DNA from: UBA7672 sp031419455
GTDB lineage: Bacteria > Pseudomonadota > Alphaproteobacteria > Caulobacterales > Hyphomonadaceae
Assembly (NCBI GenBank): GCA_031419455.1
Contig: JANOKS010000087.1
Location: 1 to 15,833, forward strand
DNA length: 15,833 bases
Reading direction: 5' to 3'
In this document: piece after piece, positions 5,695 to 13,709 of the stretch
Layout of the letters: each line of letters opens with the position of its first letter
Position numbering within the stretch: position 1 is the first letter of the stretch
Program-made: the position numbers and the translations under genes
Notes under the pieces: generated by a model
What the model was told of the DNA's origin: nothing
Database searches by the model: none
Seen by the model: the letters and a program-made list of their open reading frames with translations, nothing else

Positions 5695-6093
5695 ATGTCT
5701 ACGCTCCGGCGCCTCATTAGCCTCTGCCTGACGCTTGCCTTCGCAAGCTATGGCCTCATTGCGGCCGCGCCGGCCCATGCCCATGACCATAACGACGAGA
5801 CCGGTTACGCCATCCATGCTGTCTCCTTGGATGTCGACCATCATGATGATCATCATGATCAGGACCGCCACGAAGCACTTGATAATGATGAGGGCTTGTC
5901 CAGCAACGGCACTGCTCCAGTCGAACACAACGATGTGCACGTGCATGCTGTTGCGTCATTCACGACCGTCAGCGGGCCCGCGGCAGTCCCAGAACTGATC
6001 TCCACCGCGGTCATGAACCGGACTGAGCAACCCGTTGTTCGTGTCACGGGCCACTTTGCGCCGCTTAAGAAGCCCCCCCGCATCTTCCTCTGA
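5695..6093 (+). CDS. Small exported His/Asp-rich protein, probable metal-binding
   Basis: The protein has 132 residues. A Sec signal peptide (RRLISLCLTLAFASYGLIAAAPAHA) is followed by a cluster of potential metal ligands: HDHND at 30-34, VDHHDDHHDQDRH at 48-59, then EHNDVHVH at 77-84. The C-terminal part has no ligands and ends in KKPPRIFL. Small His-rich periplasmic proteins often precede czcCBA genes (CzcI-like position); the sequence itself is not one I can name. It probably binds Zn, Co, Cd or Cu in the periplasm and either buffers it or passes it to the pump. The ATG at 5695 lacks a good ribosome site, but the signal peptide begins right there. It is 60 bases before the outer-membrane factor gene. 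Confidence 0.75.
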   Translation: MSTLRRLISLCLTLAFASYGLIAAAPAHAHDHNDETGYAIHAVSLDVDHHDDHHDQDRHEALDNDEGLSSNGTAPVEHNDVHVHAVASFTTVSGPAAVPELISTAVMNRTEQPVVRVTGHFAPLKKPPRIFL

Positions 6094-6153
6094 TCCAAAC
6101 AACGCGTCCGCTCAAACCGCGGACACTGACGTTTTGCGACAGAGGAGTTTCCC

Positions 6154-7413
6154 GTGTCAGTTTTTCACCATGCCGCCCTTTTGGGGGCTGCGTGCGCAGC
6201 TTGCCTCGCCCCGGGGCAGACAGCGCACGGGCAAACCCCTGCCGAGCGACCGCAGATCAACCTTGACGACGCGTTTGCGCGCTCGCTCCGCGATACGCCT
6301 GTCCTGAGGGCTTCGGAAGCTTCTCGCGAAGCAGCCGATGCTACAATCCGCCAGGCTGACCGCGGCCTGAACCCCTCGATCGACTTCCTGCTCGAGAACG
6401 CCTTGGGCACCGGTCTCTACCAGGGCATTGATCGCACAGAAGCGACGCTCACATTTAACCAGACCCTTGAGTGGGGTGGAGACCGTGAGGCGCGTACACA
6501 GCTAGCGGTTCGTCAGGGGCACCGGGTCCAAGCGCTCGGCGATGTTGCGCGCCAGAATCTGCTTCACGACGTCGAGATCGCCTACATCGATGCGCAACGT
6601 GCTCAAGCAGATCTACTGGCCGCGGGAGAACGTCTTGCGCTCGCTCGTGAAGTGGCTGCGACGGTCGCACGGCGTGTTGAGGCCGCTCGTGATCCGCTGC
6701 TTGCTGCTTCGCGCTCGAATACCCTTGTGGCGGAAGCCGAGATTGCGGCTGAGAACGCGCGGCTGGCAGATGTCGCTGCGCGCGACAATCTTGCGCTGTT
6801 CTGGGTTGGCGCCAGCGACTTTCAGATCGACATGTCGACGTTCGACAGCGTACCCGATCTTGAGATCGACGGAGCATCTCTTGCACCCGAAATTCTAGTT
6901 TCGCGAGCCGCCCAACAGGAAGCAGAAGCCCGCATCGCAGTTGAGCGCGCGCGCTCCACCCTTGATCCAACAGTCTCAGCGGGCCTGCGCTACTTCAGGG
7001 ATGGCAGTGAAGCGGCTTTCGTGGTCGGGTTCTCGATTCCGCTCGGTGTCAACGACAACAACAGTGCTGCGGTTGCAAGAGCCTCAGCGGAAAGCTCACG
7101 CGCCCGCCTCGAAACCGAAATCCTCGAACGCAACTTTGACAGACAGGCGGCGTCCGCCCGTTCCCAGATCAACATCGCGGTCCGTGAGATTGCCGCGATC
7201 GATCAGCGTCTCATTCCAGCCGCCGAGGAGGCCGCCGAACGCGCACGCGCCGGCTACAATCAGGGCGGCTTCTCCTACTTGGACGTGCTTGATGCGCAAC
7301 GCGTCCTTTCGGCGGCGCTGCTCCAGCGCAATGCCGCTCTCAATTCCTATCATCGCGCCCGCGCGGCGCTCAAACGCTTGCTTGGTGGCTATGCCGCCAG
7401 CACCGCCCAATGA
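6154..7413 (+). CDS. czcC: CzcC-like TolC-family outer-membrane factor
   Basis: This 419-residue protein starts at GTG 6154, with AGAGGAG 6 bases upstream. A signal peptide (FHHAALLGAACAACLAPGQ) precedes two outer-membrane efflux (OEP) repeats. Each is long amphipathic helix, short strand pair, long helix: about 35-210 and 235-410. The typical second-repeat motif GGFSYLDVLDAQRVL is present near the end. The length and the short strands are usual for CzcC-type channels of metal RND pumps. It forms the outer-membrane duct for the CzcBA proteins encoded directly downstream; its stop codon nearly touches the start of czcB, indicating coupling. Confidence 0.93.
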   Translation: MSVFHHAALLGAACAACLAPGQTAHGQTPAERPQINLDDAFARSLRDTPVLRASEASREAADATIRQADRGLNPSIDFLLENALGTGLYQGIDRTEATLTFNQTLEWGGDREARTQLAVRQGHRVQALGDVARQNLLHDVEIAYIDAQRAQADLLAAGERLALAREVAATVARRVEAARDPLLAASRSNTLVAEAEIAAENARLADVAARDNLALFWVGASDFQIDMSTFDSVPDLEIDGASLAPEILVSRAAQQEAEARIAVERARSTLDPTVSAGLRYFRDGSEAAFVVGFSIPLGVNDNNSAAVARASAESSRARLETEILERNFDRQAASARSQINIAVREIAAIDQRLIPAAEEAAERARAGYNQGGFSYLDVLDAQRVLSAALLQRNAALNSYHRARAALKRLLGGYAASTAQ

Positions 7414-7421
7414 GGTTTGTC

Positions 7422-8675
7422 ATGAAATCCTACAAGATGACGATGCTCGTCGCCGCTGCGGCTTCCGCTTTGATGGCTGGGAGTTGCGGTGAAAAACCGT
7501 CGAGCGCCGAAGGCGCGGTGGAGGCCGCTGCGGCGTCGGGTGAGTACGAGCGCGGGCCACACCGCGGGCGCATGCTTCGCGATGGCACATTCGCTGTCGA
7601 GATGACCATTTTCGAAGACGGCGTTGATCCGGAATTCCACGTTTACGCCTACGAGAACGACAAGCCGCTACCACCGAATGAGGTCCAGCTGACCGTCGAA
7701 CTTCTAAGGCTCGGCAACAAGGTCGATAGGTTCGCGTTCGCGCCACGAGAAGACTACCTCCTGGGCGAGGGCGTCGTTACTGAGCCGCACTCCTTCCAAG
7801 TGAAAATAACAGCCACGCGGGCCGGCAAGACGTCCGAATGGACTTACGACTCCTTCGAAGGCCGCACGACGATTGCCAAAGAGCAGGCCGATGCCGCTGA
7901 GGTGAAGGTTGAGCAGGCCGGTCCAGCGTCCATCGACCAGATCGTCGCGCTCACGGGCCGCGTGGAGCTGCAGCCTGAAGGCAAGGCCGAAGTCCGCGCT
8001 TGGTACCCTGGACGCATCGTGACCATGACGCGGTCGATCGGCGACCGAGTCGAGAAGGGGCAGACGCTCGCAACCGTTACGTCCAGCGAAAGCCTCCAGA
8101 CCTACGCCATCCCCGCTCCCATCAGCGGGGTCATCATGGAGCGCAATGCGACGCCGGGCGATGTCGCCGGGTCTTCGCCGCTGTATGTGATTGCCGATCC
8201 GCGCAAGCTTCATGCGGAGTTCTTCATCTATCCGCGCGACGCCGAACGGTTGCGCGCAGGACAGCCCATAACGGTCACCAGCGTAGGCGGCGCAAGCGCG
8301 CTCAAATCTAAGATCGAGGTCGTTCTACCGACGTCAGACATGCTCACGCAGACCGTCATTGCTCATGTCGAGCTTCCAAACCCGGATGGCGTCACCTGGC
8401 GACCAGGGCAGGCGGTCGAGGGCAGCGTGATTGTGGCGGCAGATCAGGTCCCGCTCGCTGTCCGCACGCAGGCTTTGCAGCGCTTCCGCGACTTCACGGT
8501 CGTCTATGCGCGCGTGGATGAGACGTACGAAGTGCGCATGCTGGAGCTGGGAAGGCAGTCCCCCGAGTGGACAGAAGTGCTCGGCGGCATCCAGCCGGGC
8601 GAAGTCTATGTCAGCAACAACGCCTTCCTCATCCGCGCCGACGTCGAAAAGACCGGCGCGAGCCACGATCACTGA
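7422..8675 (+). CDS. czcB: CzcB-like periplasmic adaptor (membrane fusion protein)
   Basis: The protein has 417 residues from the ATG at 7422, chosen for GAGG 6 bases upstream; an in-frame ATG at 7410 overlaps the czcC stop and has no such site. The N-terminus ends in LMAGSC with Cys22, a likely lipoprotein cleavage site. Residues 40-145 form an extra N-terminal domain starting GPHRGRML, as in CzcB-type adaptors. Then come the beta-barrel/lipoyl halves (GRVELQPEGKAEVRAWYPGR, PISGVIMERNATPGD) and the C-terminal membrane-proximal domain (VYVSNNAFLIRADVEK). The alpha-hairpin is very short or absent, as usual in metal adaptors. The tail ends SHDH, a possible metal ligand. It bridges the CzcA pump and the CzcC channel. 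Confidence 0.93.
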   Translation: MKSYKMTMLVAAAASALMAGSCGEKPSSAEGAVEAAAASGEYERGPHRGRMLRDGTFAVEMTIFEDGVDPEFHVYAYENDKPLPPNEVQLTVELLRLGNKVDRFAFAPREDYLLGEGVVTEPHSFQVKITATRAGKTSEWTYDSFEGRTTIAKEQADAAEVKVEQAGPASIDQIVALTGRVELQPEGKAEVRAWYPGRIVTMTRSIGDRVEKGQTLATVTSSESLQTYAIPAPISGVIMERNATPGDVAGSSPLYVIADPRKLHAEFFIYPRDAERLRAGQPITVTSVGGASALKSKIEVVLPTSDMLTQTVIAHVELPNPDGVTWRPGQAVEGSVIVAADQVPLAVRTQALQRFRDFTVVYARVDETYEVRMLELGRQSPEWTEVLGGIQPGEVYVSNNAFLIRADVEKTGASHDH

Positions 8676-8684
8676 GGCAGACCC

Positions 8685-11600
8685 ATGCTCAAGCGCATCA
8701 TCCATCTCTCGATCGCACACCGCTGGGCGGTGCTGGCGGTCGTCGTCTTGCTCGGCGGCCTAGGCGTCTGGAATTTCCAGCGTCTATCGATCGACGCAAC
8801 GCCTGACATCACCAACGTCCAGGTGCAGATAAACACCGAAGCGACGGGCTACTCACCCCTCGAAGCCGAACAACGCGTGACCTTCCCCGTCGAGACAGCC
8901 ATCGCCGGGCTCCCGGGACTGCAATACACCCGCTCTGTTTCGCGCTATGGCCTGTCGCAGGTGACGGTTGTTTTCGAGGACGGCACCGACATCTATTTTG
9001 CGCGCCAGCAAGTCAACGAACGCCTCCAGGGCGTGCGTAGCCAATTGCCTTCGGGCCTTGAGCCGCAACTTGGACCAATCGCAAGCGGCCTCGGCGAAAT
9101 CTTCATGTATGTCGTCGAAGCGGAGGAGGGCGCGCGCAAACCAGATGGGACGGCCTATACGCCCGAGGATCTGCGTACACTTCAGGACTGGGTCATCCGA
9201 CCTCAACTGCGCAAAACCAAGGGCGTCACGGAAGTGAACACGATTGGCGGCTTCGTGCGCCAATACCACGTGACCCCCTGGCCTGAGCGTCTTTCGGCAC
9301 TTGGCCTGACTCTCGGCGACGTTGTCGAGGCGCTTGAGAACAATAACGCGAATCTCGGTGCAGGATATGTGGAGCGCTACGGCGAGCAATTGTTGCTTCG
9401 TTCTCCAGGGCAGGCCAGCGGCATTGAGGATCTCCAGGCGATCGTCGTCGCCAACCGCAATGGCGTTCCCATCCGCGTGGCCGATGTTGCGGACGTCGTC
9501 ATGGGCGAAGAGCTTCGCACAGGCGCTGCAACCGAGGACGGCAAGGAGATTGTGCTTGGCACAGTCTTCATGCTGTTGGGCGAGAATAGCCGAGAGGTTG
9601 CGCAGGCAACGGCGACCCAGCTAGAAGTCGCCGCCCGCGCATTGCCGCCGGGCGTCTCGGCCAAGCCGATTTACGACAGGACCGCACTCGTCGATCGGAC
9701 GATCAAGACGGTTGAGACGAACCTTGTTGAAGGCGCTCTGCTCGTTGTCGTGGTCCTGTTCCTGCTGCTTGGAAACATCAGGGCCGCGATCATCACGGCA
9801 ATGGTCATTCCGCTTGCGATGCTTCTCACCATTACCGGCATGGTCTCCAACCGTGTTTCGGGCAATCTGATGAGCCTCGGTGCACTGGACTTCGGCCTGA
9901 TCGTCGACGGCGCCGTCATCATCGTGGAGAACTGCCTGCGCCGTTTTGCAGAGGCGCAACACCAGATGGGGCGATTGCTGACCCGGGATGAGCGTTTTGC
10001 TCTAGCCGAGGACGCCACGGTCGAAGTGATCAAGCCATCCATCTTTGGCGTGATCATCATCACGCTCGTCTATGTGCCTATATTCGCGCTTTCGGGCGTC
10101 GAAGGTAAGATGTTCCACCCGATGGCCTTCACCGTGGTGCTGGCGCTGACGGCAGCCCTGCTGCTTTCGCTCACTTTCGTGCCAGCAGCTACCGCACTGT
10201 TCGTGACCGGCAAGGTTTCGGAAAAGGAAAGCCCGATCATGCGGGGCGCACGCTCCGCCTATCAGCCTCTGTTGGATATGGCCCTGCGGTTCCGTACGTT
10301 TGTCGTCGTGGGCGCTGTGGCGCTTGTGGCGCTTGCGGGCTTCGCCGCCTCGCGGATGGGCTCGGAGTTTATCCCCAACCTGGACGAGGGAGATATCGCG
10401 CTTCACGCTTTGCGGATCCCTGGTACGAGCCTCACGCAGGCGATCAAGATGCAGACCGCGCTTGAAAGCAGTATCAGGCAGATGCCGGAAGTCGAACGGG
10501 TCGTCTCGAAGCTCGGAACCGCCGATATCGCAACCGACCCCATGCCTCCGAGTGTGGCGGACACTTACGTCCTTCTGAAAGATCGCAAGGAGTGGCCTGA
10601 ACCCAACAAGCCGAAGGCACAGGTGGTCTCCGAACTCGAAACAATTGTCCGGAAAATTCCCGGCAACAATTACGAGTTTACCCAACCCATCCAGATGCGC
10701 TTCAACGAGCTCATCTCGGGGGTCAGGTCGGACGTCGCCGTCAAGGTCTTTGGCGATGACACCGAACAGCTATTGGCGCTTGGCGACGAGATTGAAGGAC
10801 TGATCAGCGGCATCCAGGGTTCTCAGGACGCAAAAGTCGAGCAGGCCACCGGCCTGCCGGTTCTTCAGATCACGCCTGATCGGGCCGCCCTGGCGCGACT
10901 CGGCCTCAATGTCTCGGATCTACAATCTGTGGTCGGGGCGTCTTTCGGCGGAGCGAACGCAGGCGCGATCTTTGAAGGCGACCGCCAGTTCGACGTCGTC
11001 GTCCGCCTGCCGGAGACCCTACGACGAGATGTTGACGCCATCGGCCGGCTTCGCATTCCGCTTCCTGAACGGACGGGCGAACTGCGTGGGTTCGTCCCGT
11101 TGCAGGAAGTCGCAAAGATTGAACTCTCGATCGGCGCCAACCAGATCAGCCGCGAAAACGGCAAGCGTCGCGTGGTGGTTACAACCAACGTCAGGGGACG
11201 AGATCTTGGCTCGTTTGTCACCGAACTTCAAGGCCGCATTGCCGAGGAGGTCGAAGTGCCAGCCGGCTACTGGGTTGAGTTTGGCGGCACATTTGAGCAG
11301 CTGATCTCCGGCGCACAGCGTCTCGCGCTTGTCGTTCCGGTCGCACTGTTGATGATCGTGGGCTTGCTTTATGCGCTGTTCCGTTCCGCGCGCGACGCCT
11401 TGGTCGTCTTCTCAGGTGTTCCGCTCGCGATGACCGGGGGTGTAGCAGCGTTGCTGATCCGCGACCTGCCGCTGTCGATCTCGGCAGGGGTCGGCTTCAT
11501 CGCATTGTCGGGGGTTGCCGTGCTCAATGGCGTGGTCATGCTGACCTTTATCCGGTCCCTCCGTGACCAGGGGCTTGGAATCGACGAAGCCATCCGCGAG

Positions 11601-11855
11601 GGCGCTTTGACGCGGTTGCGCCCGGTTCTCATGACAGCGCTTGTCGCGAGTCTGGGCTTTATTCCCATGGCGTTCAACGTTGGCGCAGGGGCCGAAGTCC
11701 AGAGGCCACTGGCGACCGTGGTTATCGGCGGCATCATTTCGTCGACCGCGTTGACCCTGTTCGTCCTGCCCGCGCTCTATCGCCTTGTGCAACGGCGCAA
11801 GCGCGAAGAGCGCGATAGTGGGATCGCGCTGACCGGGGAGCAGGCCGCGCATTAA
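8685..11855 (+). CDS. czcA: CzcA-like heavy-metal RND pump (divalent cations)
   Basis: The protein has 1056 residues, full length for the HME-RND family. It has an N-terminal transmembrane helix, two large periplasmic loops and helices 2-6 and 8-12. In helix 4 the motif DFGLIVDGAVIIVEN places Asp402, Asp408 and Glu415 at the same numbers as the residues essential for proton-driven export in Cupriavidus CzcA. This signature belongs to Co/Zn/Cd (or Ni) pumps; CusA Cu/Ag pumps have a different helix-4 motif. It exports divalent cations from the periplasm or cytoplasm through CzcB and CzcC. It starts 9 bases after czcB. The substrate cannot be narrowed further. No frameshift or truncation is seen. 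Confidence 0.95.
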   Translation: MLKRIIHLSIAHRWAVLAVVVLLGGLGVWNFQRLSIDATPDITNVQVQINTEATGYSPLEAEQRVTFPVETAIAGLPGLQYTRSVSRYGLSQVTVVFEDGTDIYFARQQVNERLQGVRSQLPSGLEPQLGPIASGLGEIFMYVVEAEEGARKPDGTAYTPEDLRTLQDWVIRPQLRKTKGVTEVNTIGGFVRQYHVTPWPERLSALGLTLGDVVEALENNNANLGAGYVERYGEQLLLRSPGQASGIEDLQAIVVANRNGVPIRVADVADVVMGEELRTGAATEDGKEIVLGTVFMLLGENSREVAQATATQLEVAARALPPGVSAKPIYDRTALVDRTIKTVETNLVEGALLVVVVLFLLLGNIRAAIITAMVIPLAMLLTITGMVSNRVSGNLMSLGALDFGLIVDGAVIIVENCLRRFAEAQHQMGRLLTRDERFALAEDATVEVIKPSIFGVIIITLVYVPIFALSGVEGKMFHPMAFTVVLALTAALLLSLTFVPAATALFVTGKVSEKESPIMRGARSAYQPLLDMALRFRTFVVVGAVALVALAGFAASRMGSEFIPNLDEGDIALHALRIPGTSLTQAIKMQTALESSIRQMPEVERVVSKLGTADIATDPMPPSVADTYVLLKDRKEWPEPNKPKAQVVSELETIVRKIPGNNYEFTQPIQMRFNELISGVRSDVAVKVFGDDTEQLLALGDEIEGLISGIQGSQDAKVEQATGLPVLQITPDRAALARLGLNVSDLQSVVGASFGGANAGAIFEGDRQFDVVVRLPETLRRDVDAIGRLRIPLPERTGELRGFVPLQEVAKIELSIGANQISRENGKRRVVVTTNVRGRDLGSFVTELQGRIAEEVEVPAGYWVEFGGTFEQLISGAQRLALVVPVALLMIVGLLYALFRSARDALVVFSGVPLAMTGGVAALLIRDLPLSISAGVGFIALSGVAVLNGVVMLTFIRSLRDQGLGIDEAIREGALTRLRPVLMTALVASLGFIPMAFNVGAGAEVQRPLATVVIGGIISSTALTLFVLPALYRLVQRRKREERDSGIALTGEQAAH

Positions 11856-11887
11856 TGGCTCTGAACAACAAATTCTGGAGGGAAATC

Positions 11888-12280
11888 ATGATTAGAAAAG
11901 CAGTGATTCTGTGCGCGGTGATCGCGGTCGCCGCCTGCACGACTGTGACGCGTTCGGAAACGCATGTTCACGTGAAACTTGTGCACGGCGAGCAACTCAA
12001 GATCTGGGGCGTCGAGGCGCGACACGAGGAGCAAAGCGTCGAGCTGACGGGACAGGTCGATCGCACGGCGTTGCCACGTGGTCCGCTCCGGCAACACGTC
12101 CATCTAGAAATACTGGATGGCGCAGGAGCCGTTGTCGCAACGCAGGACGCCGCCCTGTACCCCTTCACCGCCTTGCGGGAGATCGGGACGGCCCACCTGT
12201 CCGCCTCCATCCCGCGCGATGTCCTTGGAGCAGGCGGCGTGCTGCAGCTTCGGGTCGTCGATGGAGTTCCGCATGACTGA
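11888..12280 (+). CDS. Small lipoprotein of the czc cluster, function unknown
   Basis: The protein has 130 residues. Starting at the ATG 11888, with GGAGGG 5 bases upstream, gives a lipoprotein signal, MIRKAVILCAVIAVAAC, with Cys17 in a VAAC lipobox. A longer frame from 11855 overlapping the czcA stop has no ribosome site and would bury the signal. The mature part is beta-rich, with HVHVKLVH (26-33), QHVHLEILDG and a final LQLRVVDGVPHD, so His residues alternate along predicted strands and could bind metal. I do not recognise the family. It overlaps the HupE gene by 8 bases, so the two are probably translated together, and a joint role at the membrane is an inference. Confidence 0.78.
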   Translation: MIRKAVILCAVIAVAACTTVTRSETHVHVKLVHGEQLKIWGVEARHEEQSVELTGQVDRTALPRGPLRQHVHLEILDGAGAVVATQDAALYPFTALREIGTAHLSASIPRDVLGAGGVLQLRVVDGVPHD

Positions 12281-13007
12281 CGCGATCTTTAAAACTTCCG
12301 CATATACGGACGCTTCCTGGACCTCCGCCTATCGCTGGTTGCTGGTGTCGCTGCTCCTGGTGCTGCTGTTCTGCCCGCCGGCCTTTGCTCACGGCGTTGA
12401 GGCGGGTGACAAGGGCTATATCCAGGAGACGAGCGGGATCGTGTTCTGGCCATTCGTCTATCTCGGCGCCAAGCACATGGTGACGGGCTACGACCATCTG
12501 CTGTTCCTCTTCGGCGTGATCTTCTTCCTCTACAAGATGAAGGACATCGGCATCTACGTTACGATGTTCGCCATCGGCCACTCGGTGACGCTGCTGTTCG
12601 GCGTGCTCAGCAATATCAGCGTCAGCTCGTATCTAGTGGATGCCATCATCGGTCTGTCGGTCGTCTACAAGGCGCTCGATAACATGGGCGCTTATCAGCG
12701 CTGGTTTGGCTTCCAGCCAAACACCAAGGCGGCAACACTTGTCTTTGGCCTGTTCCACGGCTTTGGCCTTGCAACTAAGCTGCAGGATTTCGAGATGTCG
12801 CTAGACGGCCTCGTCGCAAACCTGATCGCTTTCAATATCGGTGTTGAACTTGGCCAACTCCTCGCTCTGGGGGCCATTCTCATCGTGATGGGCTTCTGGC
12901 GCAAAACGCCCAGCTTTTGGAAGCACGCCTATCTCGCAAATACCGTCGTCATGACCCTCGGTTTCGTTCTGACGGGCTATCAGCTCGTCGGCTACTTCGT
13001 CGCTTGA
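12273..13007 (+). CDS. HupE/UreJ-family integral membrane protein
   Basis: The protein has 244 residues. After an N-terminal hydrophobic stretch ending CPPAFAHG there are about six more helices. The family motif GAKHMVTGYDHLLFLFG (65-81) has His68, Asp74 and His75, and a second cluster is GHSVTLLFG and FGLFHGFGLA. HupE and UreJ proteins are associated with nickel uptake for hydrogenase and urease, but members also sit inside czc-like efflux clusters, where the metal and direction are unproved. The ATG at 12273 has GGAG 6 bases upstream; an ATG at 12261 is in frame too. The protein may be exported to the membrane with its N-terminal His in the periplasm. Confidence 0.88.
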   Translation: MTDAIFKTSAYTDASWTSAYRWLLVSLLLVLLFCPPAFAHGVEAGDKGYIQETSGIVFWPFVYLGAKHMVTGYDHLLFLFGVIFFLYKMKDIGIYVTMFAIGHSVTLLFGVLSNISVSSYLVDAIIGLSVVYKALDNMGAYQRWFGFQPNTKAATLVFGLFHGFGLATKLQDFEMSLDGLVANLIAFNIGVELGQLLALGAILIVMGFWRKTPSFWKHAYLANTVVMTLGFVLTGYQLVGYFVA

Positions 13008-13020
13008 TTGGAGACATTCC

Positions 13021-13698
13021 TTGTTCAACGCAGAAAGACCTGATCCCTCCGAACTGCCTTCAACCAGCAGACTTCTCAAGTCTACGGGTATTGCAGCCGT
13101 CATCGCCAGCGCCCTCCTGGTCACGACCGTGCTTCCCGCCGAGTACGGCGTCGACCCAACGGGGGTTGGATCCCTCTTCGGCCTTACAGAGATGGGCCGC
13201 ATCAAGATGCAGCTTGCGGAAGAGGCGAAGGCCGACGCGGCTGCAGACATGGCTGCGTCGCAAGCGGCTGTGCAGCCATCGACGATTGCTACACCGTCGG
13301 ACGCGCCACCTTCGCCTGCTCAGATTTCGCCCGATGCGACAGTTCAGCCTGCGCCGGCAGCCTCACCGCCCCAAGGCCAGACCTGGTCCGACACGACGAC
13401 GGTCAATCTCGCGCCCGACGACGGCTACGAGGTCAAGCTTGTCATGGAGAAGGGAGCGACTGCACGCTTCGAATGGTTCACCAACGGTCCCAACGTGAAT
13501 TTCGACACGCATGGTGACGGTGCGGGGATCAACTACCACGGCTACGGCAAGGGTACGAACACCGATCGTCAGGCAGGTGAACTGACTGCCGCCTTCACCG
13601 GAAGCCATGGCTGGTTCTGGCGCAATCGCGGCGGCCAACCTGTTACGATTACACTCCGCACCAGCGGGGACTACACCGACATCAAGCAGTACGATTAA
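13021..13698 (+). CDS. Single-pass membrane anchor protein with extracytoplasmic beta-rich domain
   Basis: The protein has 225 residues from a TTG at 13021, with GGAGA 7 bases upstream. A short cytoplasmic N-terminus precedes one transmembrane segment (about 22-39). Then comes an Ala/Glu helix with MGRIKMQLAEEAKADAAADM, an Ala/Pro/Ser linker (about 80-120), and a C-terminal domain starting TWSDTTTVNLAPDDGYEVKL. This domain is rich in Trp, Tyr and His: EWFTNGPNVNFDTHGDG, INYHGYGKG and FTGSHGWFWRN. Proteins of this layout are annotated as 'transmembrane anchor protein' beside HupE in czc clusters of sphingomonads and relatives. Its role is unknown. The gene follows hupE by 13 bases. The C-terminal domain may bind a partner of the pump or metal. 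Confidence 0.8.
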   Translation: MFNAERPDPSELPSTSRLLKSTGIAAVIASALLVTTVLPAEYGVDPTGVGSLFGLTEMGRIKMQLAEEAKADAAADMAASQAAVQPSTIATPSDAPPSPAQISPDATVQPAPAASPPQGQTWSDTTTVNLAPDDGYEVKLVMEKGATARFEWFTNGPNVNFDTHGDGAGINYHGYGKGTNTDRQAGELTAAFTGSHGWFWRNRGGQPVTITLRTSGDYTDIKQYD

Positions 13699-13709
13699 GG
13701 ATCGTCGCG

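Noticed and set aside
5836..5865. CAT/GAT repetitive stretch as a possible repeat array or CRISPR
   Set aside because: It is simply the codons of the His/Asp block; there are no spaced repeats with unique spacers anywhere in the window.
5506..5946. 146-codon minus-strand ORF across the csoR-czc spacer and the His-rich gene
   Set aside because: Its first part is the reverse reading of the His/Asp codon block and gives Met/Ile/Val repeats. The middle part looks slightly protein-like, but there is no ribosome site or family resemblance, and the plus-strand frame has a clear signal peptide.
10002..10685. 227-codon minus-strand ORF inside czcA
   Set aside because: It is a shadow of the high-GC czcA coding frame; the translation is rich in Arg, His and Asp without domain features.
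8685..11855. CusA-type Cu/Ag pump, suggested by the CsoR gene
   Set aside because: The helix-4 motif has Asp402, Asp408 and Glu415 in the DFG...DGA...EN form of divalent-cation pumps, not the CusA form.
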